Below, piece after piece: positions 35,980 to 44,755 of a DNA stretch of 64,000 nt. Source of the DNA: Rhodobacteraceae bacterium CCMM004 (lineage in GTDB: Bacteria; Pseudomonadota; Alphaproteobacteria; Rhodobacterales; Rhodobacteraceae); NCBI GenBank assembly GCA_004005435.1, contig RZWH01000002.1, positions 372,001 through 436,000 of the forward strand, read 5' to 3'. Under the pieces are notes generated by a model. That model ran no database searches. It saw only the letters and a list, made by a program, of their open reading frames with translations, and had not been told where the DNA came from. A program made the position numbers and the translations under genes. Position 1 is the first letter of the stretch. Each line of letters starts with the position of its first letter.

Positions 35980-36035
35980 TTTCCTTGTCAAATATCCCGG
36001 GGGGCTCGGCGCAGCCGAGCGGGGGCAGAGCCCCC
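35980..36035 (-). repeat. Intergenic stem-loop repeat, copy B
   Basis: CTTGTCAAATATCCCGGGG leads into two hairpins: GCTCGGC-GCA-GCCGAGC (36004-36020) and GGGGGC-AGA-GCCCCC (36021-36035). On the minus strand it lies 27 bp beyond the lytic transglycosylase stop and reads hairpins first, then CCGGGATATTTGACAAG. It may serve as a terminator-like 3' end. Start-to-start distance to copy A is about 206 bp. Confidence 0.6.
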
Positions 36036-36062
36036 TCCCGCCGCCAAGCGCCCGCGCGTTCC

Positions 36063-36653
36063 TCAGCTTCCCAGGATCACCCGGACGTAATTCTGCGTCT
36101 CGGGATAGGGCGGGATGCCGCCGTGCTGCTGCACCGCCCCCGGACCGGCGTTGTAGGCCGCCAGCGCCAGGCGCCACGACTTGAACGTGTCGTATTGCTG
36201 CCGGAGATAGCGGGCGCCGCCGTCGAGGTTCTGCCGCGGATCGGCCGGGTCGACCCTCAGCTTGCGCGCCGTGGCCGGCATCAGCTGCGCCAGGCCCAGC
36301 GCGCCCTTGTGCGACTTCGCGTTCGGGTTCCAGCCCGACTCCTGTTGCACCAGCCGCAGGAACAGGTCCTCGGGGATCGCATGCTTGCGCGCCGCGGCGC
36401 GTGCCATCTGGAGATAGGGGCCATTGTAGCGGCCCGTGAACCGCGGCGCGGTCGCTTTGCGCTTGACCTCTTCGGACCGCTTGGGCTGGAGCCGCTCGGA
36501 GAAGTTGTATTGCGAGGCCGCCCGCCCATCGAGCAGGCTGGTCTGGCTCTTGAACAGCGCCATCCGGTTCTTCGACGACACCGACAGGCTGTCGGCGCTC
36601 GCCCCCGTGGCCCCGATCAGCAGCACCGCCGCCGCAGCGATCGCATGTCTCAT
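36063..36653 (-). CDS. Lytic transglycosylase (SLT domain), periplasmic
   Basis: 196 residues. Signal peptide [20 protein letters not shown], then a C-terminal SLT domain with catalytic glutamate in [30 protein letters not shown] and the closing [13 protein letters not shown]. It cleaves peptidoglycan glycan strands to anhydromuramyl ends. Short for the family: essentially a signal peptide, a 70-residue basic linker and one domain. Divergent from ssb, with 153 bp between starts; two repeats lie behind its stop. Confidence 0.9.
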   Translation of the reverse strand: MRHAIAAAAVLLIGATGASADSLSVSSKNRMALFKSQTSLLDGRAASQYNFSERLQPKRSEEVKRKATAPRFTGRYNGPYLQMARAAARKHAIPEDLFLRLVQQESGWNPNAKSHKGALGLAQLMPATARKLRVDPADPRQNLDGGARYLRQQYDTFKSWRLALAAYNAGPGAVQQHGGIPPYPETQNYVRVILGS

Positions 36654-36806
36654 CCCAACAGCCCTGTCGTAACCCTCGCCCCGCACTATACGGCAACCGC
36701 CCAGCGTTTCCAGGGGGCCGGGCGTGTTGGGCGGATTCGATGTGTTTCCCCCGCATCGCCCCCGCGATAAGGTCGCGCGACGCGACGAGAATCGAGGAGC
36801 TTTGCC

Positions 36807-37331
36807 ATGGCCGGGTCGGTAAACAAGGTCATCTTGATCGGCAATCTGGGCCGCGACCCCGAGGTCCGCAGCTTTCAGAACGGCGGCAAGGTGTGCAACC
36901 TGCGCATCGCAACCTCCGAGTCCTGGAAGGACCGCAACACCGGCGAGCGGCGCGAGCGGACCGAGTGGCATTCGGTGGCGATCTTCTCGGAACCTCTGGC
37001 GCGGGTGGCGGAACAATATCTGCGCAAGGGCTCCAAGGTGTATATCGAGGGGCAGCTCGAAACCCGCAAATGGCAGGATCAGTCCGGCAACGATCGCTAT
37101 TCGACGGAGGTGGTGCTGAGGCCCTATCGCTCGGAACTGACCATGCTCGACGGCCGCGGCGAAGGCGGCGGGGGCGGGGGCGGCGGTTATGGCGGCGGGG
37201 GCGGCGGCTACGACGAGGACCGGTTCTCGGGCGGGGACGGCGGCGGCGGCGGCGGCAGCCGTGGCGGCGGCGGCGGGGCCGGCCGTGGCGGCCCGCCGCC
37301 TTCGGACATGGACGACGAAATCCCATTCTGA
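36807..37331 (+). CDS. Single-stranded DNA-binding protein
   Basis: 174 residues. OB-fold domain (residues 1-110) opening [20 protein letters not shown] and containing TEWHSVAIF and [14 protein letters not shown] glycine-rich linker follows, ending in the acidic tip MDDEIPF that recruits replication and repair partners. Binds single-stranded DNA as a tetramer. GAGGAG precedes the ATG. Glycine-run DNA (37165-37290) makes this stretch low-complexity but the frame is intact. Confidence 0.96.
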   Translation: MAGSVNKVILIGNLGRDPEVRSFQNGGKVCNLRIATSESWKDRNTGERRERTEWHSVAIFSEPLARVAEQYLRKGSKVYIEGQLETRKWQDQSGNDRYSTEVVLRPYRSELTMLDGRGEGGGGGGGGYGGGGGGYDEDRFSGGDGGGGGGSRGGGGGAGRGGPPPSDMDDEIPF

Positions 37332-37414
37332 CGCGGCCGCGCCTGACATCGCTCAACCCGACGGCGGCGCAACACCGCTAGAGCGGTCCTGACCCCAACA
37401 GGAGCGCTGTTGCC

Positions 37415-38428
37415 GTGTCCTCTCGCCGCGTCGTCGTCGCCGCCTTCGGCGGTCCCGAGGTTCTGGAGATCGAGACCCGGCCGGTGCCCGTGCCGGGCCC
37501 GGGAGAGGCGTTGATCCGCGTGCTGGCCAGCGGCGCCGCTTTCACCGACGTGATGATCCGCAAGGGGCTCTATCCCGACATCCGCGACCGGCCGCCCTTC
37601 GGCCTCGGCTACGACATGGTGGGGCGGATCGAGGCGCTGGGTCCCGGCGCCGAGGGCGTCGCGGTGGGCCAGATGGTCGCGGACCTCACGACCCTGGGGG
37701 CCAACGCCGACCACATCTGCCGCCCCGCCGACGGGCTGACCCAAGTGCCGGACGGGCTCGATCCGGTGCGCGCCGTCGCGGCCACCCTGTCGGGCGTCAC
37801 CGCCTGGCAGATGCTGCACCGGGTGGCCCGGCTCGACCGGGGCCAGCGCCTGCTGATCCACGGGGCGGGCGGCGCGGTGGGCACCGCCATGCTGCACCTG
37901 GCCCGCGACGCCGGCATCGCCGCCGTCGGCGTCGACCGCATGGCCAAGCACGAGGCGATCGCGGCGCTCGGCGCGGTCCCCGTCGACGCCGATGCCCCCG
38001 ACCTGGAGGAGGCGCTGGCGGCGGCGGCCCCGGACGGGGTCGATGCGGCGTTCGATCCCCTGGGCGGGCCCAGCCTGGCGCGGTCGCTGCATGTGCTGCG
38101 ACCGGGCGGGATGCTGGTCGCCTTCGGCTTCTACGACCAGGTGTTGGGCCAGGGCGGGCATCTGTCGTGGGATATTCTGCGGCTGACGCTCTGGGATCTG
38201 CTGCCGAACGGCCACGCCACCGCGTTCTACTCCATCGGCGCGATGCGGCGGCAGCACCCCGCGTGGTTCCGCGCCGACCTGGCGGAGGTGCTGGACCGGG
38301 TGGCCAAGGGCCGCATCGACCCACCGGTGGGCCTGGTCCTGCCCCTCGACGCGGTGGCCCAAGCACACCGCCTGATCGAGGAGGGGTCCGTGGCTGGCAA
38401 GATCGTCCTCACCCCCGACGGTTTGTAG
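37415..38428 (+). CDS. Zinc-free medium-chain dehydrogenase (quinone oxidoreductase-like)
   Basis: 337 residues. GroES-like N-terminal domain (PGEALIRVLASGAAFTDVMIRKG in pieces, GYDMVGRIEALG) and Rossmann domain with LIHGAGGAVGTAMLHLA for NADPH. No structural zinc cysteines are seen. It probably reduces quinones or enones. GTG start 37415 has AGGAG upstream, spacing slightly long. 83 bp after ssb in the same direction. Immediately behind its stop begins a 506-bp gap with two tandem copies of a palindrome-bounded repeat. Confidence 0.87.
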   Translation: MSSRRVVVAAFGGPEVLEIETRPVPVPGPGEALIRVLASGAAFTDVMIRKGLYPDIRDRPPFGLGYDMVGRIEALGPGAEGVAVGQMVADLTTLGANADHICRPADGLTQVPDGLDPVRAVAATLSGVTAWQMLHRVARLDRGQRLLIHGAGGAVGTAMLHLARDAGIAAVGVDRMAKHEAIAALGAVPVDADAPDLEEALAAAAPDGVDAAFDPLGGPSLARSLHVLRPGGMLVAFGFYDQVLGQGGHLSWDILRLTLWDLLPNGHATAFYSIGAMRRQHPAWFRADLAEVLDRVAKGRIDPPVGLVLPLDAVAQAHRLIEEGSVAGKIVLTPDGL

Positions 38429-38442
38429 CCGCGCTGCGCGAA

Positions 38443-38566
38443 GGGCAGCGCCGTCCCGCCGGGGCGCGGTGGAACGGCGCGCGGCGGTCCAGAAAGCCCA
38501 GACGCTGCGGCGGCTGAACCGCCTTCGCCAGAAGCGCCGCCCCGGGGGGGCGGGACGGCGCTGCCC
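38443..38566 (+). repeat. Palindrome-bounded repeat element, copy 1
   Basis: Left end GGGCAGCGCCGTCCCGCC (38443-38460) and right end GGCGGGACGGCGCTGCCC (38549-38566) are exact 18-bp inverted repeats. Near the right end lies the shared core CCTTCGCCAGAAGCGCCGCC. Directly after it comes a small hairpin built from CCCGGCGG and CCGCCGGG. It sits in the gene-free convergent gap 38429-38934 between the quinone oxidoreductase gene and aroB. The next copy begins 217 bp downstream. Confidence 0.85.
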
Positions 38567-38659
38567 GGCGGTGCCCGCCGGGCGGGACGAGAGGGCTGGT
38601 GAAGGTGCGCGGAACTGGTCCGGGGAGAGACCAGACACCACGCCTACGCTGAGCACCGT

Positions 38660-38785
38660 GGGCAGCGCCGTCCCGCCGCGGCTTCGGTCGGGCGGCGCCG
38701 GATGGACCCCGAAGCACCGACGTCCTGGCGGCTGCACCGTTCTCGCCAAAGCGCCGCCCCGGGGGGGGGCGGGACGGCGCTGACC
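38660..38785 (+). repeat. Palindrome-bounded repeat element, copy 2
   Basis: Left end is identical to copy 1 (38660-38677); right end at 38768-38785 differs by one base (CTGACC for CTGCCC). Core CGTTCTCGCCAAAGCGCCGC. Same orientation as copy 1 and 94 bp beyond its right end. The inner 60 bp between the left end and the core differ strongly from copy 1. The remaining 149 bp to aroB hold only GC-rich sequence. Confidence 0.82.
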
Positions 38786-38934
38786 GGCGGTGCCGCCGGG
38801 CGGGGCGTGGGAGTTGCGCGGTGGAGAAGGAGGGCGGCCGGTGGGGCGCCGGCCGGAAGACCTCCGGCCCGCCGGCGTGGGCGCGTGGGACTTCCGCAGC
38901 GGGACGCGCGGACGCCCACCCGCCTCAGGCCCCC

Positions 38935-40047
38935 TTACCGCCCCGCGAGCGCGTCGCGCAGGACCGCGCGCACTGCCTCGGGCGGCACGTCCTCGGCGAC
39001 GAACGCGGCGCCGATCCCCCGGGCCAGGACGAAGCGCAGGCGCCCGTCCACCACCTTCTTGTCCTGGGCCATGAGGGCGAGGAGCGCGTCGGCGTCGGGC
39101 AGGTCGCCGGGGATGTCGGCCAGGTCCGTCACCATCCCCATCGCCCGCAGATGCGCGCGCACCCGGCTCGGCTCTTCCTGCGCGCAGAGGCCCAGACGCG
39201 CCGACAGCTCGAACGCCAGGGCACAGCCGACCGCCACCCCCTCGCCGTGGAGCAGCCGGTCGGAATAGCCGGTGGCCGCCTCCAGCGCGTGACAGAACGT
39301 GTGGCCGAGGTTCAGGAGTGCCCGCTCCCCCGCCTCGGTCTCGTCGCGGGCGACGATGTCGGCCTTCATCTGCACCGACCGGCGCACCGCCTCGGCCCTC
39401 AGATCGGCGTCGCCGTCGACCATCGCGGGCCCGTGCCGCTCTAGCCACTCAAAGAACGCCGCGTCCCCCAACAGGCCGTATTTCACCACCTCGCCATAGC
39501 CCGCGCGCACCTGCCGAGGCGGCAGCGTGTCGAGGGCCGAGATGTCGGCCAGGACCAGGCTCGGCTGATGAAAGGCGCCGATCAGGTTCTTGCCCTGCGG
39601 CGCGTTGATCCCGGTCTTGCCCCCCACCGAACTGTCGACCTGCGCCAAGAGCGAGGTGGGGCACTGGACGAAGCGGACGCCGCGGCGCAGGACCGCGGCG
39701 GCGAACCCCGCCAGGTCGCCGATCACGCCCCCGCCCAGGGCGACGACCACGTCCCGCCGCTCGATCCGCTCGGACAACAGCCACTCGACGGCGCGGGCGA
39801 ACTCGGGCCAGCCCTTGGTCGCCTCGCCGGGCGGCAGGGCCAGCGCCGACACCGCGATGCCCCGCGCCGCGCAGGCCGCTCGGAAGGCGGGCAGATGCGC
39901 CTCGGCCACGGTCGTGTCGGTCAACACCGCCACCCGCGGCCGCGCCAGGAGCGGCGCGATCTCGTCGCCCGCCCGTTGGAGCAGCCCCTGCCCCACCCGC
40001 ACGTCGTAGGACCTCGGGCCCAGCGCCACCCGCACCGTCGCCGTCAT
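38935..40047 (-). CDS. 3-dehydroquinate synthase
   Basis: 370 residues. NAD-dependent cyclase with VALGGGVIGDLAGFAAAVLRRG in pieces, PTSLLAQVDSSVGGKTGIN, NLIGAFHQPSLVLAD and the zinc histidines in NLGHTFCHALE and LHGEGVAVG. It makes 3-dehydroquinate in the shikimate pathway. Its ATG overlaps the aroK stop as ATGA, so the two are translated together. Length is as expected for the family. Confidence 0.95.
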   Translation of the reverse strand: MTATVRVALGPRSYDVRVGQGLLQRAGDEIAPLLARPRVAVLTDTTVAEAHLPAFRAACAARGIAVSALALPPGEATKGWPEFARAVEWLLSERIERRDVVVALGGGVIGDLAGFAAAVLRRGVRFVQCPTSLLAQVDSSVGGKTGINAPQGKNLIGAFHQPSLVLADISALDTLPPRQVRAGYGEVVKYGLLGDAAFFEWLERHGPAMVDGDADLRAEAVRRSVQMKADIVARDETEAGERALLNLGHTFCHALEAATGYSDRLLHGEGVAVGCALAFELSARLGLCAQEEPSRVRAHLRAMGMVTDLADIPGDLPDADALLALMAQDKKVVDGRLRFVLARGIGAAFVAEDVPPEAVRAVLRDALAGR

Positions 40048-40607
40048 CGCGCCACTCCCGCCGTCCCGGCCGTCACCGCACCCGGATGCGCCTCCAGCGC
40101 CGCCATCACCCGCGCCGCCATCGCCTCGATGCTCAGGTCGGGGCGGCTTTCGACGGTGAGGTCGGCCTGGGCATAGGCGGGCTCGCGCACCCGGCAGAGC
40201 TCGGCCAGGGTCGCCCGCGGATCGGCGGTGCGCAACAGCGGCCGCGTGTCCTTGTGCCGCACCCGCGCCCAGAGGAGCGCCAGGTCGGCCTTCAGCCACA
40301 CCGACACCCCGGCGCCACTCACGATGGCCCGGTTGCGCGGCGACAGAAACGCCCCGCCGCCCGTCGACAGGACCGAGACCGGCCCGGCCAGCAGCCGCTC
40401 CAGCACCTGGCTCTCCTTTTCGCGAAAGAACGCCTCGCCATCGCGGTCGAAGATCTCGGCGATGGTGCGGTCGGCGGCCCGCTCGATCTCGGCGTCGGAG
40501 TCCAGAAACGGCACGCCGGCCAGCCGTGCCAGGGCGCTGCCCACCGCGGTCTTGCCGGCGCCCATCATGCCGATCATGACCACCGTTTTGCTCAGCCGCC
40601 CCGACAC
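40044..40607 (-). CDS. Shikimate kinase
   Basis: 187 residues. Walker A GMMGAGKTAVG at residue 13, DSDAEIERAADRTIAEIF (shikimate-binding aspartate), FFREKESQVL, STGGGAFL and the LID arginine region DTRPLL. Phosphorylates shikimate with ATP in the cytoplasm. Start is a GTG at 40607. Coupled to aroB by a 4-base overlap. Divergent from the small membrane-protein gene; the 132-bp gap carries AT-rich CATATATAAAAG near 40670, a likely promoter zone. Confidence 0.94.
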   Translation of the reverse strand: MSGRLSKTVVMIGMMGAGKTAVGSALARLAGVPFLDSDAEIERAADRTIAEIFDRDGEAFFREKESQVLERLLAGPVSVLSTGGGAFLSPRNRAIVSGAGVSVWLKADLALLWARVRHKDTRPLLRTADPRATLAELCRVREPAYAQADLTVESRPDLSIEAMAARVMAALEAHPGAVTAGTAGVAR

Positions 40608-40739
40608 CCGGCACCGTCCCGCCTATTTCGTCTGCAATCGGCCCTGAATGGCGTGATCTTGTCAAAAAGACCATATATAAAAGCCGAGAGGCCGCCACAG
40701 ATGCGGGCCCCGAGGCAGGCACAGCGACATAGGGACCCC

Positions 40740-40874
40740 ATGCTCCGTCTTTTCAAACTTCTGTTTTTTCTCGCCCTCGTCGGTTTCATTGGACTTGTCG
40801 GTTATGCGTATCTCGGAGACATCGCCCCGCAGAGCACGGAAATCGTGGAACCGGTCACGCTCGATGTGGATTGA
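40740..40874 (+). CDS. Small single-helix membrane protein
   Basis: 44 residues: MLRLFKLLFFLALVGFIGLV with a further hydrophobic stretch, then an acidic tail ending TLDVD. One membrane helix with a short periplasmic or cytoplasmic tail is likely. An AGGG lies upstream of the ATG. Its last 11 bases overlap the next gene's start in another frame, which suggests translational coupling and supports it as real. Function unknown. Confidence 0.65.
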   Translation: MLRLFKLLFFLALVGFIGLVGYAYLGDIAPQSTEIVEPVTLDVD

Positions 40875-42408
40875 GCGCCGCGCGGCGCTTTTCGCGGCGA
40901 TCCTGGCGGCCGGCCCGGCCGTAGCCCAAGCGCCGCTGTCGGCCATCGATTGGCTGAGCGACAGCATCGCTCAGCCGGTCGTGCTGCCGCCGCCGCCGCC
41001 CGACCGCGACGTGGCGGTCAACGCCCTGCCCGAAGAGGTGACGGTCGCGCCCCTCGGCGCCATCGACCCCGACCGTCTGGGTCTGGTGCCCGCGGCCGAC
41101 GTCGGCCTGCCCCGCGATCTCTGGGGCGGGGCGGCGGCAACGCGGCTGGCGCGGCTCCTCACCCGGGACATGGCCCAGAGCCTGCCCTCCATGCGGGCGC
41201 TCGCGCGCGATCTGGCCGTCGCCCGCACCGAGCCGCCGACCGGCGCCACCGGCGAGGCCGTGCTGTTCACCGCCCGCGTCGACACCCTCTTGCAACTGGG
41301 TGCGCTCGACGACGCGCGGCGGCTCCTGGACCTGGCCGAGCGCGACAACCCCGCGTTCTTTCGCCGCTGGTTCGACATCGCGCTGTTGCAGGGGACCGAG
41401 ACGCGGGCCTGCGGCCGGATGCGCGCCCTGCCCGAGGTCTCGCCCACCTACAGCGCGCGCATCTTCTGTCTTGCCCGCGGCGGCGATTGGCCCGCGGCGG
41501 CGCTGACGCTGGAGACCGCGGTGGCTCTGGGCGTTCTCGGCGGCCCGGAGGAAGAGCTGATCGTGCGCTTCCTCGACCCCGAACTGGCCGACGTGGGCAC
41601 GCCGCTGCCGCCGCCGCGTCAGCCGACGCCGTTGGAGTTCGCGATGTATGACGCCATCGGCGAGCCCTTGCCCACTGCGCCCCTGCCCATCGCCTTTTCC
41701 CACCACGATCTACGCGACGTGATCGGCTGGAAGGCGCGGATCGAGGCGGCGGAGCGGCTGGCGGCGGCCGGCGCGATCCCGGCGGAGGCCCTGTGGGACA
41801 CCTACGACGAACGCCTGCCGGCCGCCTCGGGCGGGGTCTGGGACCGGGTCGCAGCGGCGCAGCGCTTTGCCCTGGCGTTGGGCCGCGACGACGCCGAGGC
41901 CGTGGCGCGCACCCTGCCGCCGCTCTGGGACCATTTCCGCGACGCAGGGCTGGAGCCGGTGCTGGCCGCGGTCCACGGTCCGGCGCTGGCGCGGATGGCA
42001 GCCGACGCCGCGCTGGACGGCCGGGCGGCGGACATCGCCCTGCGCGCCGCGCTGTTGTCGCCGCGGGGCCGCGCGCTCCTCGCGCCGGCCCGGCCCGAGG
42101 ATCCCGATCTGGCGTTCCTGGCCGCCCTGGCCCGCGGCACGCCCGAGGCGGCGCCCGCGCCCGGCGACCGGGCCGCAGTGGTGCAGGAGGCGTTCGCGAC
42201 CGAGGCGATGCCGATGCGGCTCCAGGACGAGGCCGACCGCGGCCACATGGGCAGCGCGATCCTACGGGCCATGGCGCTGGTCGACGCCGGCGCCCAGGGC
42301 AACATGAACGCGCTCCGCGACGGTCTGGCGGCGCTGCGGCTCCTGGGGCTGAGCGACCGGGCCGTGGCCGCGGCGCTGGAGTTCATGATCTTGGAGCCGG
42401 CGCGATGA
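40864..42408 (+). CDS. Exported hypothetical protein
   Basis: 514 residues. Signal peptide MWIERRAALFAAILAAGPAVAQ, then no domain I recognise. The chain is Ala/Arg/Asp/Leu-rich with helical, repeat-like stretches (for example ALDDARRLLDLAERDNP), suggesting a TPR-like solenoid, and two cysteines (TRACGRM, RIFCLAR). Start ATG 40864 overlaps the small membrane-protein gene, and its stop overlaps xerD as ATGA, making a three-gene coupled unit. It may act in the periplasm; function not assignable. Confidence 0.75.
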   Translation: MWIERRAALFAAILAAGPAVAQAPLSAIDWLSDSIAQPVVLPPPPPDRDVAVNALPEEVTVAPLGAIDPDRLGLVPAADVGLPRDLWGGAAATRLARLLTRDMAQSLPSMRALARDLAVARTEPPTGATGEAVLFTARVDTLLQLGALDDARRLLDLAERDNPAFFRRWFDIALLQGTETRACGRMRALPEVSPTYSARIFCLARGGDWPAAALTLETAVALGVLGGPEEELIVRFLDPELADVGTPLPPPRQPTPLEFAMYDAIGEPLPTAPLPIAFSHHDLRDVIGWKARIEAAERLAAAGAIPAEALWDTYDERLPAASGGVWDRVAAAQRFALALGRDDAEAVARTLPPLWDHFRDAGLEPVLAAVHGPALARMAADAALDGRAADIALRAALLSPRGRALLAPARPEDPDLAFLAALARGTPEAAPAPGDRAAVVQEAFATEAMPMRLQDEADRGHMGSAILRAMALVDAGAQGNMNALRDGLAALRLLGLSDRAVAAALEFMILEPAR

Positions 42409-43343
42409 CCGCCGCCGCGACGGCGCACCGCATCCAGACCTTCCTGGAGGCTCAGGCGGCCGAGCTCGATGCCGCCCCCAACACCCAGCTCGCCTATGCC
42501 CGGGATCTCACCAATTTCGCCCAGTGGCTCGACCGCCGGGGCACCGACCCGATGGCGGTGGATCGCGCCGGAATCGAGGACTACCTGATCCATTGCGAGG
42601 CCCAGGGGCTGGCACGAGCGACCCGGGCGCGGCGCCTGTCGGCCATCCGGCAACTCTATCGCTTTGCCTTCGAAGAGGGCTGGCGCAACGACAACCCGGC
42701 GATCCAGATCAAGGGGCCGGGCCGGGACAAGCGGCTGCCCAAGACGTTGACCCACGACGAGGTCGACCGCCTGTTGGCCGCCGCAGCCGAGACCGGCCGC
42801 AGCGCCGAGGATCGGTTGCGCAACGCCTGCCTGATGCAACTGCTCTACGCCACCGGGATGCGGGTGAGCGAACTGGTGTCGCTGCCCACGGCCGCCGCCC
42901 GGGGCGATCCGCGGATGCTGTTGGTCCGCGGCAAGGGCGGCAAGGAGCGGCTGGTGCCCCTCTCGCCCCCGGCCCGCGCGGCGCTGGCCGCCTGGCTGGA
43001 GGCGCGCGAGGCCCAGGACAGCGCCGCCCGCGGCGCCCGCCGCACGCCGTCGCGGTTCCTGTTCCCCTCGCGTGCCGCGGCGGGGCACCTGACGCGCCAC
43101 CGGTTCTATACGCTCATCAAGGAGCTGGCCGTCGCCGGGGGTGTCGCCCCGGCCAAGGTGACGCCGCACACGCTGCGCCACGCCTTTGCCACCCATCTGC
43201 TGGCGGGGGGGGCCGACCTGAGGGCGATCCAGACCATGCTCGGCCATGCCGACATCTCGACGACCGAGATCTACACCCACGTCCTCGATGCGCGGCTCCA
43301 GGATCTGGTGTTCGAACATCACCCCCTCGCCGACAAGGGCTGA
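42405..43343 (+). CDS. Tyrosine recombinase XerD
   Basis: 312 residues. N-terminal SAM-like DNA-binding domain (residues 8-90) and catalytic domain with all residues: Arg in ATGMRVSEL, Lys in RGKGGKERLVPL, His-x-x-Arg in TPHTLRHAFATHLL, His in LGHADISTTEIYTHV and its nucleophilic Tyr. Resolves chromosome dimers at dif with XerC. No phage-type arm-binding extension, and it is coupled to a housekeeping-like gene, so it is the host enzyme and not a GTA or prophage integrase. Confidence 0.93.
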   Translation: MTAAATAHRIQTFLEAQAAELDAAPNTQLAYARDLTNFAQWLDRRGTDPMAVDRAGIEDYLIHCEAQGLARATRARRLSAIRQLYRFAFEEGWRNDNPAIQIKGPGRDKRLPKTLTHDEVDRLLAAAAETGRSAEDRLRNACLMQLLYATGMRVSELVSLPTAAARGDPRMLLVRGKGGKERLVPLSPPARAALAAWLEAREAQDSAARGARRTPSRFLFPSRAAAGHLTRHRFYTLIKELAVAGGVAPAKVTPHTLRHAFATHLLAGGADLRAIQTMLGHADISTTEIYTHVLDARLQDLVFEHHPLADKG

Positions 43344-43423
43344 CACCGGCGGCTTGATCCCCGTGCCGCCGCGCCGCATATAGCGCGGCAGTCTCCGCAC
43401 CCTGCCGCCGATCAAAGGATCCC

Positions 43424-44734
43424 ATGGACCCCGTCACCAGCTTTTCCGACAGTTCGTTCTGGATCACCGCCGTGGCGATCCTGTTCCTCCTGGTGTGCTC
43501 GGGCTTCTTCTCGGGATCCGAGACCGCGCTGACCGCCGCCTCGCGGGGCAAGCTCAGGGCCTCGGCCGACCGCAAGTCCAAGGGCGCTGAACTGGCGCTG
43601 AAGCTCAAGGAGGACGACGAAAAGCTGATCGGCGGCATCCTGTTGGGCAACAACCTGGCCAACATCCTGGCGACCTCGCTGGCCACGGCGCTGTTCACCC
43701 GCCTCTTCGGCGACGGCGGGGTGGCGCTGGCCACCCTGGTGATGACGCTTCTGGTTCTGATCTTTGCCGAGGTGCTGCCCAAGACCTATGCGATCAACAA
43801 GCCCGAGGCGACCGCCTCGGCCGCCAGCCGCGTGGTGAACGTGGTGATCACCGTGCTGGCCCCTGCGGTGGCGGCGGTCCGGCTGATCGTGCGGGGGGTT
43901 CTGCGCATCTTCGGGATGCGGATCGACCCCGACAGCCAGGTGCTGGCCGTGCGCGAAGAGATCGAGGGCGCGCTGAGCATCGGCCATTCCGAGGGCGCGG
44001 TGGAAAAGGAAGAGCGCGACCGGATCCTCGGCGCCCTGGACTTGGGCGAGCGCACGGTGGAGGAGATCATGCTCCACCGCCGCCAGATCGAAATGATCGA
44101 CGCCGCAGCGCCGCCCCAGGACGTGCTGGAACAGTGCCTGCGCTCGGCCTATACCCGCCTGCCGGTGTTCCGCGACCGTCAGGAGAACATCGTCGGCGTG
44201 ATCCACGCCAAGGATCTGCTGCGCGCCATGTATGCCCGCAGCCGCGACCCCGAAGGCGGCGCGGCGGTGCCATTGGACGATTTCAACATCCTCGACGTGG
44301 CGATGACGCCCTACTTCGTCCCCGAGACCACGACGCTGGACGACCAGATGCGGCAGTTCCTCCGGCGGCACACGCATTTCGCGCTGGTGGTGGACGAGTA
44401 CGGCTCGCTCCAAGGGCTGATCACGCTCGAAGACATCCTCGAAGAGATCGTGGGCGAGATCACCGACGAGTTCGACATCGACGCCGAACATCCCCTGCGC
44501 CGGACCGAGGCGGGCGACTATGTGGTCGACGGCGGCATGACCATCCGCGACCTCAACCGCGCCACCGATTGGCAACTGCCCGACGAAGAGGCCAACACCG
44601 TCGCCGGGCTGGTGATCCACGAGGCGCAGATGATCCCGACCCAGGGGCAGGTCTTCGTCTTCCACGGGTTCCGGTTCGAGGTGCTGCAACGCAAGGACAA
44701 CCGGATTACCCGGATGCGCATCCGCCCGGTCTGA
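43424..44734 (+). CDS. CNNM/CorC-family transporter protein (DUF21, CBS pair, CorC domain)
   Basis: 436 residues. DUF21 membrane domain with SGFFSGSETALTAASRGKL and FAEVLPKTYAINKPE, then a CBS pair (TRLPVFRDRQENIVGVIHAKDLL; HFALVVDEYGSLQGLITLEDILEEIVGEI, in pieces) and a C-terminal CorC/HlyC domain (YVVDGGMTIRDLNRATDW). Family members are linked to magnesium/cobalt efflux or resistance, despite the old hemolysin label. Starts 80 bp after xerD; converges on cysE with a 21-bp gap. Confidence 0.9.
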   Translation: MDPVTSFSDSSFWITAVAILFLLVCSGFFSGSETALTAASRGKLRASADRKSKGAELALKLKEDDEKLIGGILLGNNLANILATSLATALFTRLFGDGGVALATLVMTLLVLIFAEVLPKTYAINKPEATASAASRVVNVVITVLAPAVAAVRLIVRGVLRIFGMRIDPDSQVLAVREEIEGALSIGHSEGAVEKEERDRILGALDLGERTVEEIMLHRRQIEMIDAAAPPQDVLEQCLRSAYTRLPVFRDRQENIVGVIHAKDLLRAMYARSRDPEGGAAVPLDDFNILDVAMTPYFVPETTTLDDQMRQFLRRHTHFALVVDEYGSLQGLITLEDILEEIVGEITDEFDIDAEHPLRRTEAGDYVVDGGMTIRDLNRATDWQLPDEEANTVAGLVIHEAQMIPTQGQVFVFHGFRFEVLQRKDNRITRMRIRPV

Positions 44735-44755
44735 ACCGGGCCGCGGCGGGGATGG

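Noticed and set aside
37165-37300. Glycine-rich run in ssb as a tandem-repeat anomaly
   Set aside because: Flexible glycine-rich linkers are usual in SSB proteins and the frame is intact to the DDEIPF tip.
42405-43343. Tyrosine recombinase as integrase of the GTA or an island
   Set aside because: Length and motifs fit host XerD, no arm-binding domain, and it is translationally coupled to a chromosomal gene.
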